Origin: Sedimentisphaerales bacterium
Lineage (GTDB): Bacteria > Planctomycetota > Phycisphaerae > Sedimentisphaerales > Anaerobacaceae
Direction of reading: 5' to 3'
DNA: 62,452 bases
NCBI GenBank assembly: GCA_030611315.1
Contig: JAUWPZ010000002.1
Coordinates: forward strand, 1 to 62,452
The translations under genes were made by a program, and so were the position numbers. The notes under the pieces were generated by a model, which worked only from the letters and a program-made list of their open reading frames with translations, was not told the origin of the DNA and ran no database searches. This document shows, in pieces, positions 1 to 8,646 of the stretch. The number at the start of each line of letters is the position of its first letter. Within the stretch, counting starts at the first letter, position 1.

Positions 1-1
1 C

Positions 2-217
2 GAAATGATGGGTAAGCGGCAGGCCCTGCAAATGATGTTTTTGGCGATGAGAGGGGCGTTGGCACGTCATCCGAAAGTTACCGTGTTTCAGGCAAAATCG
101 CTTTCGGCCCGGATGGAACCGGCGGCGATGCTGAATAACGATGGCGAGGTTGTTCCGGGCTCATTCAGCGAAATTGATTACTCCATATTGCCTCAAAAAC
201 TACAAGTCATCTGCTGA
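2..217 (+). CDS. 3' end of an unrecognised gene, 5' end outside the window
   Basis: The frame is open from the first bases of the window and closes at a TGA at 215-217, leaving about 71 C-terminal residues rich in Ala, Met, Leu and Arg. No signal peptide, membrane segment or known motif is visible, and I do not recognise the family. The last 46 bases (170-215) resemble, without gaps, the end of the Ntn-hydrolase gene at 3755-3800. That similarity lies in a different frame here, so the true C-terminus could be frameshifted. The function is unknown. Confidence 0.45.
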   Translation, partial: EMMGKRQALQMMFLAMRGALARHPKVTVFQAKSLSARMEPAAMLNNDGEVVPGSFSEIDYSILPQKLQVIC

Positions 218-327
218 TTCTCCCCCCGTTTCATTTTCGTCTTGTGTATCGACAATCGACATAAGTCCAAAGTGTGAAATTATTTTCTGGCACACTGTAA
301 CCCTATTCATTGTAATGTCTTATACTT

Positions 328-447
328 GTCATTCTGAGCGATTGCGAAGAATCTGGCCTGCGGAGTGGGAGTCTTCTTTGTTCGGTCAGTAACATCTCAT
401 TCTGGGGCCGGATGCTTCGCTTCGCCTTGCTGCGCTCAGCATGACAT
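328..447 (-). repeat. 120-bp dispersed repeat, copy a
   Basis: The segment starts with TGTCATTCTGAGCG and ends with GCTCAGCATGACA, so its ends form an imperfect inverted repeat. The reverse complement matches 25684-25805 over nearly the whole length, with shared blocks such as GGCGAAGCGAAGCATC and AGAATGAGATGTT. It lies in the 474-bp gap upstream of the propeller/BPL_N gene and carries no gene. Confidence 0.75.
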
Positions 448-529
448 TTGGGAGTTGGCTCGCCAGAAAATAATTTCACGCCCCTAAGTCCGGAGATGTT
501 GTCAAAAGCCTTTACTGCAAGTACGCGAA

Positions 530-636
530 TAGTTATACTGCTCTCAATTGAATTTTCCCGTTTATCCGCGGGTAAGTGCCCTTAAAATAATAATTTACAA
601 TCCCATTCGCGGGAATTTACTACCCTGAAGGGTACA
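530..636 (+). repeat. Main dispersed repeat, copy 1 of 6
   Basis: This copy has the family's ordered blocks: CTCTCA(A)TTGAA, a CCCG...CGCGGG hairpin, TAATTTACAATC, CGCGGGAATTTA and a terminal palindrome TACCCTGAAGGGTA at 621-634. The palindrome reads CCTTAAGG or CCTTCAAGG in other copies, so the arms are kept while the loop varies. It ends about 55 bp before the start of the next gene. Confidence 0.85.
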
Positions 637-691
637 ATTTGAGTTTGATTTTTAAATATAGAAGGAAACACACTTTTTTCGAGGATTGAAA

Positions 692-2533
692 ATGAGAAGA
701 AGTCTTTGTGCTGTTATCACGGCAGCTATAGTATTGGTGCTTGTTAACGGTCGGAACGGTTGGGCCGCGGTACGTCGGATTATTGACGAGGATGACGTAA
801 CCGCGTTTACCGGCCAGTCAACTGCCGTACCCAATGGCTTGGCCAAGACGTCGGATGGCAGCTACATTTTTTTCGAGACAACAGACGATGCCATCCTCCG
901 CTACAATCCTGATAGCGGAAAGTTTACCAGCATTGCTGCAGAGCCTGCACTCGCATCGGCCGCAACAGGCTCTGATGCTGCAAACATAACCGGCTGCGCT
1001 CTTGAGGTGGATTCCTCGGACAATGTTTATGCAATGGTAGGGGCTGCGGGTAAATATTACGTTCTCCGTGTGCCGCATAGAAAAGGCAGATTCCAAAAGC
1101 CGGAGAAAATCCTGGAGCTGCCCAAAGGCAAACTCTATGCATACGAACTCGAAATCGACCATGCCAATAATAAATTGGTGATGTTAACGGATACGTACAA
1201 GAAGGATGATGATGCGACTCGAAACGGTATTTACACCTTTGATCTTGCCGGCGATATTCCGGGCGGCCCAAACGACATGGTCAAACTGGCCGGTTTCGGT
1301 GAAATAGCCGCTGCGGTAACACCGCCGCTTAAAGCAGGTAGCGACCGAATAGGCGGGACCGGTCTCGCTGTCGAGGGAAAATATGCCTACTGGCACTTGA
1401 CTGCCGGGCCTTCCAACGGCCACGGCGCAGATGGTGACCTTGTACGAATCAATATGGCCACCGGAAACGTAAGCGTCTTCCTGGAGAGAAACAAAATTGT
1501 CAAAGACATCGCCCCTGATGGGGTTGGTGCTGATGGCAATTTTTACTTTACCACGTTCGCCATTGACGGCAAAAACCTGTTTATGCTTGTAAATGTTGGT
1601 GTTTGTGACCGCATGCAGAACGTGTACCGTTACGAAATCACCGATGACAAGCCAATTTTCAAAGGGATGGCTGCTTCGGTTGAGGAGCTTCTTCTCGCCG
1701 GTAACTCTCTCGGCAATCCGATTATTGTTTACAGCCCGGAGTGTGAAGCGCGGGACGGCAGGTTCTACATATTTACGGCAAGTAACCTGAAGGAAAATCT
1801 CCTTGAAATCGTCCCGGACAAGGGTGGGCCTTCACCTGTTAGAGTAGCAATTTATAAGGGCCCTGCGGGCAGCGGCGGCAAAGTGCCCGATGCTCTGGAT
1901 GGGTACTCGGATATACAGGTCCGGCGGATATCTCCCGAGGATATTCGCAAGGGCATTCTGGATGATTTCGATGTGTTGATACAGCCGGGCGGAAGCGGCA
2001 GCAAACAGGCAGCGGCCCTGGAAGAAAAGGGACGCAAGGCCATTCGGAGTTTTGTTAAAGGTGGAGGTGGTTATATCGGCGTTTGTGCGGGGGCTTATCT
2101 TGCATCGAGCGGTTATTCCTGGTCCCTGCACATAATCGATGCCATCGTAATCGAAAGAGCGCACTGGGCTCGTAGTAACGGCACCGTGAAAATTGAATTA
2201 TCGCCCGAAGGCCGGCGAATTCTCGGATACACCGTTGGACCTGTTGACGTGTATTACGCGCAGGGCCCTGTTCTGGCCCCGGCGGGCAGGGCGGACCTTC
2301 CCGACTACAAAACTCTGGCATTTTACAGGACCGGAACATTTCGCAACGGTGCGCTCGAGGGAGTGATGTGCGGCTCACCGGCCATCATTGTCGGTGAATA
2401 CGGAAAGGGACGTGTCTTTTGCATCAGCCCGCATCCGGAAAAAACGCCGGGTATTGAATACTATATCTACCGCGCAGTCCGCTGGGCCGCCGGTAAGCGT
2501 ACGGGGACGGCTTCTTTCTCAACAAGGAAATAA
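692..2533 (+). CDS. Secreted beta-propeller-like protein with C-terminal BPL_N (glutamine-amidotransferase-like) domain
   Basis: I chose the ATG at 692 because GAGG lies 7 bases upstream; an in-frame TTG at 686 is less likely. The roughly 613-residue product has a signal peptide of about 25 residues. A beta-rich region follows to about residue 370, with repeated Asp/Asn-rich strands that look like a propeller. From about residue 385 there is a BPL_N/class I amidotransferase-like fold with the nucleophile-elbow motif GVCAGAYLA and the segments IQPGGSG and GKGRVFCISPHPE. BPL_N domains of this type are common in Planctomycetes and often lack a known substrate. The next gene starts 10 bp after the stop, so the two are probably cotranscribed. 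The enzymatic activity is unproven. Confidence 0.75.
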   Translation: MRRSLCAVITAAIVLVLVNGRNGWAAVRRIIDEDDVTAFTGQSTAVPNGLAKTSDGSYIFFETTDDAILRYNPDSGKFTSIAAEPALASAATGSDAANITGCALEVDSSDNVYAMVGAAGKYYVLRVPHRKGRFQKPEKILELPKGKLYAYELEIDHANNKLVMLTDTYKKDDDATRNGIYTFDLAGDIPGGPNDMVKLAGFGEIAAAVTPPLKAGSDRIGGTGLAVEGKYAYWHLTAGPSNGHGADGDLVRINMATGNVSVFLERNKIVKDIAPDGVGADGNFYFTTFAIDGKNLFMLVNVGVCDRMQNVYRYEITDDKPIFKGMAASVEELLLAGNSLGNPIIVYSPECEARDGRFYIFTASNLKENLLEIVPDKGGPSPVRVAIYKGPAGSGGKVPDALDGYSDIQVRRISPEDIRKGILDDFDVLIQPGGSGSKQAAALEEKGRKAIRSFVKGGGGYIGVCAGAYLASSGYSWSLHIIDAIVIERAHWARSNGTVKIELSPEGRRILGYTVGPVDVYYAQGPVLAPAGRADLPDYKTLAFYRTGTFRNGALEGVMCGSPAIIVGEYGKGRVFCISPHPEKTPGIEYYIYRAVRWAAGKRTGTASFSTRK

Positions 2534-2543
2534 GGCCGATACG

Positions 2544-3788
2544 ATGTTAAAAAGAAGAACTATTATAATTGTTGCGATATTTGCACTTGCTGCTTCTGTT
2601 TTTATAGAAGCCTCCGCTGCATGCACTATTGGAGTCGCCTCGGGCAGGGCGACATCTGACCGAAGGCCTATGATATGGAAGACACGGGACACATCCAGAA
2701 AGAATAACGCCGTAATTTATAATACTTCCTTCAAGTACAAGTTCATTTCCGTCGTGAACGCCGGCAGCACCGCTGTCTGGCAGGGCCTCAACGAACGTGG
2801 ATTTGCAATATTAAATGCGTTGGCCAAAGACCTCTCGGGTGACAGTTCCTCGGGGATGGGTAATGGTTCCTTTATGCGGCATGCGCTGGGAAACTGCGTT
2901 ACGATAGCTGACTTTGAGCGGCTTCTCGAAGCCACAAATACCACCGGCCGAAAGACCAGGGCGAATTTTGGGGTTTTGGACGCAGTCGGTGCAGCGGCGA
3001 TTTTCGAGACAACTGATGACAAATACTGGAAATTTGACGCTGCCGACCCAAACGTTGCACCGAACGGCTATATACTTCGTTCGAATTTCGCTTTCAACGG
3101 CTCCGGAAAAAACGCCATCGAAGGATTGTACAGCGCCGAACGTTATCAAAGAACGAACACGCTCGTTGACGGCTTTTATTCCGCAGGCAAGCTGAACTGC
3201 AAAAGTATCCTTCGCACACAGATGCGAGATTTTTCGGACGACACCTGCAAACCGGTTTCTGTTCCATTCTCCGGGAAGTGGAATTCTGACAGCCCTTTTG
3301 GTTATATTCAGTGCTACAAGAGCATTTGTCGTTCTTCGTCTGTTTCCGCATCGGTAATTGTTGGTGTCCTTCCCGGAGAATCGGTGAAGCTTAGTACTAT
3401 GTGGACAATTTTAGGCCAGCCAGCTTGCTCCATTGCCGTACCGTACTGGCCTGTTGGCCAAACCCCGGCAGAAGCTCGAGGCACGAATACCGCTCCGCTT
3501 TGTAACGTTGCGCTGAAGATAAAATCGCTGCTCTTCGATTACGAAGATAAGAAATACATCGATTCGTACAAACTGCGTAACGGCAGGGCCGGTGGATTGT
3601 GGGCGATAACGTTCCAGGCCGAGAACAGAATTTTTGAACAGGCACGGGAGAAACTCATAAAATGGCGCAGGGATGGACCGAATATTAGCGAGATGGTGGC
3701 GACAGAATCCGCACTTGCCGCCGACGCCTTGTCTGTGCTCGAAAAGGCTTATGTTGAATTGAATACCGCATACTACCTCAAAAACTGA
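2544..3788 (+). CDS. Exported Ntn-hydrolase, C45/acyltransferase (AAT)-like
   Basis: The ATG at 2544 gives a 414-residue protein with a clean signal peptide ending ...ASAA. Cleavage would expose Cys as residue 1 of the mature protein (CTIGVASGRAT), followed by a xMIWKTRD segment. An N-terminal Cys nucleophile followed by G/D/R-containing strands is the hallmark of the Ntn-hydrolase families C45 (acyl-CoA:6-APA acyltransferase-like) and C69, which cleave amide bonds and self-process. The segments VWQGLNERGFAILN and NFGVLDAVGAAAIFET fit the conserved beta-sandwich core. The gene follows the BPL_N gene by 10 bp, which suggests a joint role in the envelope. The substrate is unknown, and the choice between C45 and C69 needs a profile search. 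Confidence 0.65.
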   Translation: MLKRRTIIIVAIFALAASVFIEASAACTIGVASGRATSDRRPMIWKTRDTSRKNNAVIYNTSFKYKFISVVNAGSTAVWQGLNERGFAILNALAKDLSGDSSSGMGNGSFMRHALGNCVTIADFERLLEATNTTGRKTRANFGVLDAVGAAAIFETTDDKYWKFDAADPNVAPNGYILRSNFAFNGSGKNAIEGLYSAERYQRTNTLVDGFYSAGKLNCKSILRTQMRDFSDDTCKPVSVPFSGKWNSDSPFGYIQCYKSICRSSSVSASVIVGVLPGESVKLSTMWTILGQPACSIAVPYWPVGQTPAEARGTNTAPLCNVALKIKSLLFDYEDKKYIDSYKLRNGRAGGLWAITFQAENRIFEQAREKLIKWRRDGPNISEMVATESALAADALSVLEKAYVELNTAYYLKN

Positions 3789-3845
3789 AACTAATCTGCT
3801 CCGTCTAACTAAACGCTTAAAACTTAGCACTCAAAACTTCTGTTT

Positions 3846-4088
3846 ATGCAATTTATTGCGGGGTTCTCTTCAACATTCGTTATTCCTTGTTCGATATTGG
3901 ATATTCCCTTTTACTCCTGCTCAACTATTCTTTGCCCCTATTTTTTGCCTTTTACCTTTTGCCTTTTTACTTTTTTTGTCCCCGTCCTTTGTCCTCCGTC
4001 ATCTGCCGTCTGCCTCCTTCCCCCCCTGATTTCCTGCTCTCCTGTTCTCCTCCCTCCTGATTCCCTGTTTTCCTGCTCCCCTATTCTC
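3846..4088. repeat. Pyrimidine-rich low-complexity tract with embedded repeats
   Basis: The tract begins with a GCAATTTATTGCGGGGTTCTC hairpin-type unit related to those at 27729 and 61429. A CATTCGTTATTCCTTGTTCGATATT motif follows, related to 46100-46139. Then come about 170 bases of C/T-rich words such as TTTTCCTGCTCCCC and CTCCTGTTCTCCTCCC. No gene is visible in it on the + strand. It runs directly into the truncated gamma-glutamyltranspeptidase reading frame. Confidence 0.6.
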
Positions 4089-4346
4089 TGCCTCTGGAAG
4101 CACTACGGCGAGCGCATAAGACACCGCCACCGCCGCGTCAACGGCATTGCTGCCTTTTTTTAGAATATCAACTCCCGCCTGCGAGGCCAATCTGTGTCCG
4201 CTGACCACAATACCGTTTTCGAAAGAGCCCGAAGGAAGTGTTTTTTCACGATAGTGTCGTTCTTTTGAACATCCGGTTGTTACGCAGATAGCATAAAAAA
4301 GGGCTAAGGCTATTAGCCCGACTCGAATTACAGGGCACTTGTTCAT
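3999..4346 (-). pseudogene. Truncated gamma-glutamyltranspeptidase (N-terminal part only)
   Basis: The ATG at 4346 has an AAGGAG ribosome site 6 bases upstream and begins a lipoprotein-type signal ending in the lipobox VTTGC. The following residues ([20 protein letters not shown], then [22 protein letters not shown]) are the typical N-terminus of gamma-glutamyltranspeptidase heavy chains. GGTs are normally over 500 residues and self-cleave at a downstream Thr. Here homology stops near 4089, and the frame runs into about 29 residues of Arg/Gly/Glu-rich low complexity encoded by the pyrimidine-rich tract. The catalytic half is absent from the window, so this is a remnant. Confidence 0.8.
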
Positions 4347-4581
4347 ACTCAACTCCTTTTCCTGCGATTTTATCATTTCGTACCCTAATATAAATTGTTT
4401 CTGCGTTCAAGTGTTCAAGGGCCCAAGTTGCAGAAAAAAACGGTTATAAGGCAGATTTTGAAGCGATACGGTATTCACAGGCCGCCAACGCCGGGGTATA
4501 ATGAAACCAAATCATTTGTGTTTGAATCGACGATGTGTTCGTTTCTTCAGCTTTTTAATGTTACTTGATGGAGTGGCTTAA

Positions 4582-5625
4582 TTGAAGGCTTTAATTCACA
4601 CTAAACCATATTGTTTTGAGTATTCGGATTTCCCCGACCCGGTTGTTGGTAACGATGAGGTGCTGATTTGTGTCAAGGCCTGTGGGATTTGTGGCTCCGA
4701 TGTTCAGGGTTCTACGGGCAAGACCGGCAGAAGGATTCCTCCTTTGATTATGGGCCATGAGGCATCAGGTATTATTGAACAGATGGGTAAGAATGTACCC
4801 GTAGATGCCGGGCTTGAAAAGGGCGACAGGGTCTGCTTTGATTCTACCGTATATTGCAACAAATGCGGGCCGTGCCAAAATGGTTTTTTCAATCGCTGTG
4901 AAGCTCGACAGGTCCTCGGCGTTTCTACGCCGGATTTCAGGAGACATGGCGCATTTGCCGAATACGTTGCGGTGCCGTGGTGGATTGTCTCGAAAATTCC
5001 TGACAACTTATCATTTGTTCATTCGGCTCTTTTGGAGCCGGCGTCGATAGGAATGCACGCTGCCAACAGGGTCCCTCAACCGGATGAAAACGGTACAGTT
5101 GTGGTTATTGGTGCGGGTACGATAGGCCTTTTCATTCTTCAGGCCGCTGGACTAAGGGGCGCCGAAACGGTCATAGTCTGTGACATTAATGAGTTTCGGC
5201 TTGGTGTGGCGAAAAAGCTGGGGGCGAATGAGGTCGTAAATCCCGCCGAGTCTGACTTGAGAGAAACGGTTCTCAGGGTAACGGAAAATAAGGGGGCGGA
5301 TATTACTTTCGAGGCCGTCGGCTATGCGAAAACCTTCAAAGATGCCGTTTCAGTTACGAAGATGGGTGGGCATATTGTCGCTGTCGGTAATTTGGAACAA
5401 ACGGCTGAGTTCGATTTGCAGCAGTTGGTAGCAAGGGAGCTTACCTTCACAGGTTCGTATGCCAGTTCTGGTGAGTTTCGCCACTGCATAGACCTTGTGG
5501 CTTCGGGCAAAATCAGTGTCGAGCCGTTAGTGAGCGATGTTTTGCCCTTACAGGATGGGCAGCAGGCTTTTAACCGTTTGCTAAAAGCTGAGGAAGATTT
5601 GTTGAAGATTGTTTTGGAACCATAA
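4582..5625 (+). CDS. Zinc-dependent medium-chain alcohol/polyol dehydrogenase
   Basis: A TTG start at 4582 is supported by GGAG 8 bases upstream and by alignment with the usual MDR N-terminus. The 347-residue product shows the catalytic zinc ligands in GICGSD and GHEASG, and the structural zinc cluster in CNKCGPCQNGFFNRC. The Rossmann motif GAGTIG is near residue 178, followed by an acidic residue (CDINE) that favours NAD over NADP. These features match the sorbitol/L-idonate/threonine dehydrogenase branch. The next gene, an SDR, begins 17 bp downstream. A zinc ADH plus an SDR is the pairing seen in sugar-acid interconversion such as idonate and gluconate use. The substrate is inferred only. 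Confidence 0.85.
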   Translation: MKALIHTKPYCFEYSDFPDPVVGNDEVLICVKACGICGSDVQGSTGKTGRRIPPLIMGHEASGIIEQMGKNVPVDAGLEKGDRVCFDSTVYCNKCGPCQNGFFNRCEARQVLGVSTPDFRRHGAFAEYVAVPWWIVSKIPDNLSFVHSALLEPASIGMHAANRVPQPDENGTVVVIGAGTIGLFILQAAGLRGAETVIVCDINEFRLGVAKKLGANEVVNPAESDLRETVLRVTENKGADITFEAVGYAKTFKDAVSVTKMGGHIVAVGNLEQTAEFDLQQLVARELTFTGSYASSGEFRHCIDLVASGKISVEPLVSDVLPLQDGQQAFNRLLKAEEDLLKIVLEP

Positions 5626-5642
5626 AAATTGAAGGAATCAAG

Positions 5643-6422
5643 ATGGAAAATCTTTTTGACCTGACCGGCAAGGTGGCGATTGTTACCGGAACGAGTCGCG
5701 GCCTGGGCCGGTATTTTGCCGGGGCGCTTGCAAAAGCCGGCGCTGATTTGGTGATTACCAGCCGGAATTTGTCGAGCCTGACCGATTTCAAGCGGGAAAT
5801 AGAATCTTTGGGAAGAAAGGCGCTGCCCGTTCAGTTGGATGTGCTTTCACAAAGTGACATTGAAAATATGGTTCGTTTGACCATAGAAGAATATGGGAAA
5901 GTTGATATTCTGGTTAATAATGCGGGCCTGAATATCCGAAAACCCACCTCCGAAGTTTCATGGCAGGATTGGGATACGGTATTGAATACCAATCTCAGAG
6001 GAAGTTTCTTCTGTGCTCAGGCGGTTGCCGGGGAGATGGTCAAACGAAACTACGGCAGAATAATAAACGTCGGCTCGTGTACATGTGTTTTCGGGATGGA
6101 GGGAATTGCAGCTTACACGGCCAGCCGAAGTGGCGTCCTGGGAATGACCAGGAGTCTGGCTGCCGAGTGGGGCCGATATGGAATCACCGTGAACGTTCTG
6201 GCTCCCGGGTGGTTCAAAACGGCACAAAACGCGGTTCTATATGAGAATACCGAATGGGTCAATTATATCACGCACCGCATTCCTCTGAATCGACCAGGAC
6301 AGCCGCACGACCTTGACGGCACGGTTGTCTTTTTGGCCTCGGATGCTTCGGAATATATTACCGGACAGATAATTTTGGTGGACGGCGGGTTCACCACAGG
6401 AGCAACGAAAGCTATTATTTGA
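5643..6422 (+). CDS. Short-chain dehydrogenase/reductase, gluconate 5-dehydrogenase-like
   Basis: The 259-residue product has the SDR coenzyme motif TGTSRGLG, the NNAG motif and a conserved Ser in NVGSC. The C-terminal ITGQIILVDGGF is typical of classical SDRs. GGAATCAAG precedes the ATG. The active-site YxxxK appears as YTASR (codons TAC ACG GCC AGC CGA), so the catalytic lysine is replaced by arginine. The sequence otherwise resembles gluconate 5-dehydrogenase/KduD-type enzymes. The gene is the second of an apparent two-gene operon with the zinc dehydrogenase. Activity may be altered by the Lys-to-Arg change. Confidence 0.85.
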   Translation: MENLFDLTGKVAIVTGTSRGLGRYFAGALAKAGADLVITSRNLSSLTDFKREIESLGRKALPVQLDVLSQSDIENMVRLTIEEYGKVDILVNNAGLNIRKPTSEVSWQDWDTVLNTNLRGSFFCAQAVAGEMVKRNYGRIINVGSCTCVFGMEGIAAYTASRSGVLGMTRSLAAEWGRYGITVNVLAPGWFKTAQNAVLYENTEWVNYITHRIPLNRPGQPHDLDGTVVFLASDASEYITGQIILVDGGFTTGATKAII

Positions 6423-6520
6423 GAGGATTGTGTTCGTAAATATCTTGTGGGTTGTAGTTGACATTGGCTTCCGGTGCGTTTAGAATCTCCGTATTGTGAT
6501 AAACTCGTAAGGAGATAAAT

Positions 6521-7246
6521 ATGGTTTTGAAGGGTGTTATCCTTGCTGGCGGCACAGGCTCGAGACTTATGCCGCTGACCAAAGTTACAAATAAGCATTT
6601 GCTTCCCGTCGGGCAAAAGCCGATGATTTATTACCCCATTGAAAAACTGACATCAATCGGCATTGAGGAGGTTCTTGTTGTAACGGGCATCGAGCATATG
6701 GGCGATGTCGTTAGTCTGTTGGGCTCCGGAAAAGATTTTGGCTGTCGATTTACGTACAAAGTCCAGGATGAAGCCGGGGGAATCGCGCAGGCCCTGGCCC
6801 TGGCTGAAAATTTCGCGCATGGTCAATCGACGGTTGTTATACTCGGCGACAATATCTTCCGGACCAGCCTTAAAGAATATGCCGACAAATTCATCGCCCA
6901 GAAAACCGGCGCGAGGATACTGCTCAAGCAGGTGCCGAGCCCTCAGCGTTTCGGTGTTGCTGAGGTGTCCGATGGAAAGGTCATTGGTATCGAGGAAAAA
7001 CCCGTTGACCCCAAGTCGGATTATGCCGTGACCGGCATATATTTTTACGACCCCTTGGTTTTTGATGTCATACGCAAACTCAAACCATCGGCTCGCGGCG
7101 AGCTCGAAATTACCCACGTCAACAAAGCTTATATTACAAAGGGCCAATTGGCTTATGATATTATCGATGGCTGGTGGACGGACGCCGGAACGTTCGAATC
7201 ACTGAATTCGGCCAACGAATTGGTTGTAAAGGAGCCTCCGCAATGA
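6521..7246 (+). CDS. rmlA: Glucose-1-phosphate thymidylyltransferase, short form
   Basis: The enzyme joins dTTP and glucose-1-phosphate to make dTDP-glucose, the first step of dTDP-L-rhamnose synthesis. The 241 residues start with the nucleotidyltransferase signature LAGGTGSRLMPLT, followed by NKHLLPVGQKPMIYYP, the metal/sugar segment GDNIF and the EEKP motif. The length matches the short RmlA forms (about 240 residues) that lack the C-terminal extension. AAGGAG precedes the ATG. Its TGA overlaps the next start (ATGA), which opens a tightly coupled rmlA-C-D-B cluster. Confidence 0.93.
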   Translation: MVLKGVILAGGTGSRLMPLTKVTNKHLLPVGQKPMIYYPIEKLTSIGIEEVLVVTGIEHMGDVVSLLGSGKDFGCRFTYKVQDEAGGIAQALALAENFAHGQSTVVILGDNIFRTSLKEYADKFIAQKTGARILLKQVPSPQRFGVAEVSDGKVIGIEEKPVDPKSDYAVTGIYFYDPLVFDVIRKLKPSARGELEITHVNKAYITKGQLAYDIIDGWWTDAGTFESLNSANELVVKEPPQ

Positions 7247-7770
7247 CAAAAAAGATACTGCCGTTGAGGACAGTTTTTGCAGATGAAGGGCTGATAGTGC
7301 GCAGCTCAGGCAAGCTCATTGACGGCGTTGCCGCCCGTCGTGCAAAGGTTATTCCTGATGAACGCGGCCGGCTCGGCGAAATAATGAGAAAGGATGACCC
7401 GTGGTTTGAGAAATTCGGCCAGATATATTTCACCACAACCTATCCCGGCGTCGTCAAGGCCTGGCATTATCATAAAAAGCAAACCGACCATTTCTTTTGT
7501 CTAAAGGGAATGATTAAGATAGCGCTTTATGACGAGCGAGAGGATTCGCCCACTTACAAAACGGTGAACGAACTTTACCTCGGCGAATACTGTCCCGGCT
7601 TGCTGAAAATACCCACCGGCGTGCAGCATGGTTGGATGTGTATCAGCCAGATTGAAGCCTATATAGTTAATATCGTTTCGGAAATGTACAACTATGCCGA
7701 GCCTGATGAGTTCCGCACACATCCGCACGATAATCATATCCCCTATGACTGGGCTCGCAAAGATGGCTAA
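7243..7770 (+). CDS. rmlC: dTDP-4-dehydrorhamnose 3,5-epimerase family protein (cupin)
   Basis: The ATG at 7243 overlaps the rmlA stop by four bases, and AAAGGAG lies about 9 bases upstream. The 175-residue protein contains the RmlC-type core: RGRLGEI, the His-containing WHYHKKQTDHFFCLKG and the later GVQHGW and PHDNHIPYDW segments. The usual RGLHYQ motif is changed to KAWHYHK, which places it among divergent RmlC-like cupins. These act either as 3,5-epimerases or on related nucleotide sugars. Its position between rmlA and rmlD makes the epimerase role the best inference. Confidence 0.8.
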   Translation: MTKKILPLRTVFADEGLIVRSSGKLIDGVAARRAKVIPDERGRLGEIMRKDDPWFEKFGQIYFTTTYPGVVKAWHYHKKQTDHFFCLKGMIKIALYDEREDSPTYKTVNELYLGEYCPGLLKIPTGVQHGWMCISQIEAYIVNIVSEMYNYAEPDEFRTHPHDNHIPYDWARKDG

Positions 7771-8644
7771 AGATACGGTCGCAATTCTTGGCGGCAGGGG
7801 AATGCTCGGCACCGACCTCGCCGGCGCATGCGAGCAGCAGGGCTTTGACGTTAAGGTATTTGATTTACCGGATTTTGACATAACAGCCGAGCCCCAACAG
7901 CTAAAGAAAGCTCTCAATGGTGTGGATACAATTATCAATTGCGCCGCTTTCACAAATGTTGATGGGGCCGAGAGTCAGGCCGAACTGGCATATCAGGTCA
8001 ACGCCGAAGCGGTAGGGCGGCTCGGTAGTCTCGCTAAAAAAGCTGACATCTGGCTGTTGCACGTCAGCACGGATTTTGTTTTTGACGGGCGATTGGATAG
8101 ACCATACGTCGAGACCGACCTTCCCAATCCCATAAACACATACGGAGAAACCAAATTGGCGGGCGAACGAATGCTGGCCCGGAGCGGTTGCAGGCATTGT
8201 GTAATCCGTTTGGAATGGACCTACGGTTCTGCCGGAAATAACTTTGTTACGAAGCTTATCAAACGCACAAAGACCGACAAAACCTTGATGGTTGTCGATG
8301 ACCAGACAGGCTCGCCGACGGCTACGACCGAAGTTGCAAAGGCAATATGCAAACTGCTGCACGAAAGGCCCGAAGGCATATTTCATTTTGCAAGCGCTGG
8401 TTTCATTAGCCGGTACAAAATGGCGAAATTTATAGTTGACAAACTCTCGATTGATGTTAATCTGTTGCCCTGTAAAACCTGCGATTATGTCAGTGCCGCT
8501 GATAGGCCCTTGAATAGTCGTTTCGATTGCGGCAAAATTAAGGCTTTACTTGGCGAGCCCATCGAAGAATGGCAGGTATCTTTGGAACGTTTTTTGAGGG
8601 GACTTTCCTTTTGCGACCTTGTTGTAGAACGGGGACCTGAGTAA
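7763..8644 (+). CDS. rmlD: dTDP-4-dehydrorhamnose reductase
   Basis: The likely start is the ATG at 7763, which overlaps the end of the epimerase gene by 8 bases. The 293-residue product has the NAD(P)-binding GGRGMLG, the DFDIT and NCAAFTNVDGAE segments typical of RmlD, the STDFVFDG strand and an extended-SDR YGETK catalytic pair. The VVDDQTGSPTATTEVA block is diagnostic for RmlD. It reduces dTDP-4-dehydro-L-rhamnose to dTDP-L-rhamnose in the cytoplasm. The next gene starts 3 bases after the stop. Confidence 0.92.
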   Translation: MAKDTVAILGGRGMLGTDLAGACEQQGFDVKVFDLPDFDITAEPQQLKKALNGVDTIINCAAFTNVDGAESQAELAYQVNAEAVGRLGSLAKKADIWLLHVSTDFVFDGRLDRPYVETDLPNPINTYGETKLAGERMLARSGCRHCVIRLEWTYGSAGNNFVTKLIKRTKTDKTLMVVDDQTGSPTATTEVAKAICKLLHERPEGIFHFASAGFISRYKMAKFIVDKLSIDVNLLPCKTCDYVSAADRPLNSRFDCGKIKALLGEPIEEWQVSLERFLRGLSFCDLVVERGPE

Positions 8645-8646
8645 TT

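Noticed and set aside
3999-4088. The Arg/Gly/Glu-rich tail of the gamma-glutamyltranspeptidase remnant as a real domain
   Set aside because: It is encoded by the pyrimidine-rich intergenic-type tract and has no similarity to the family, so it is read-through of non-coding DNA.
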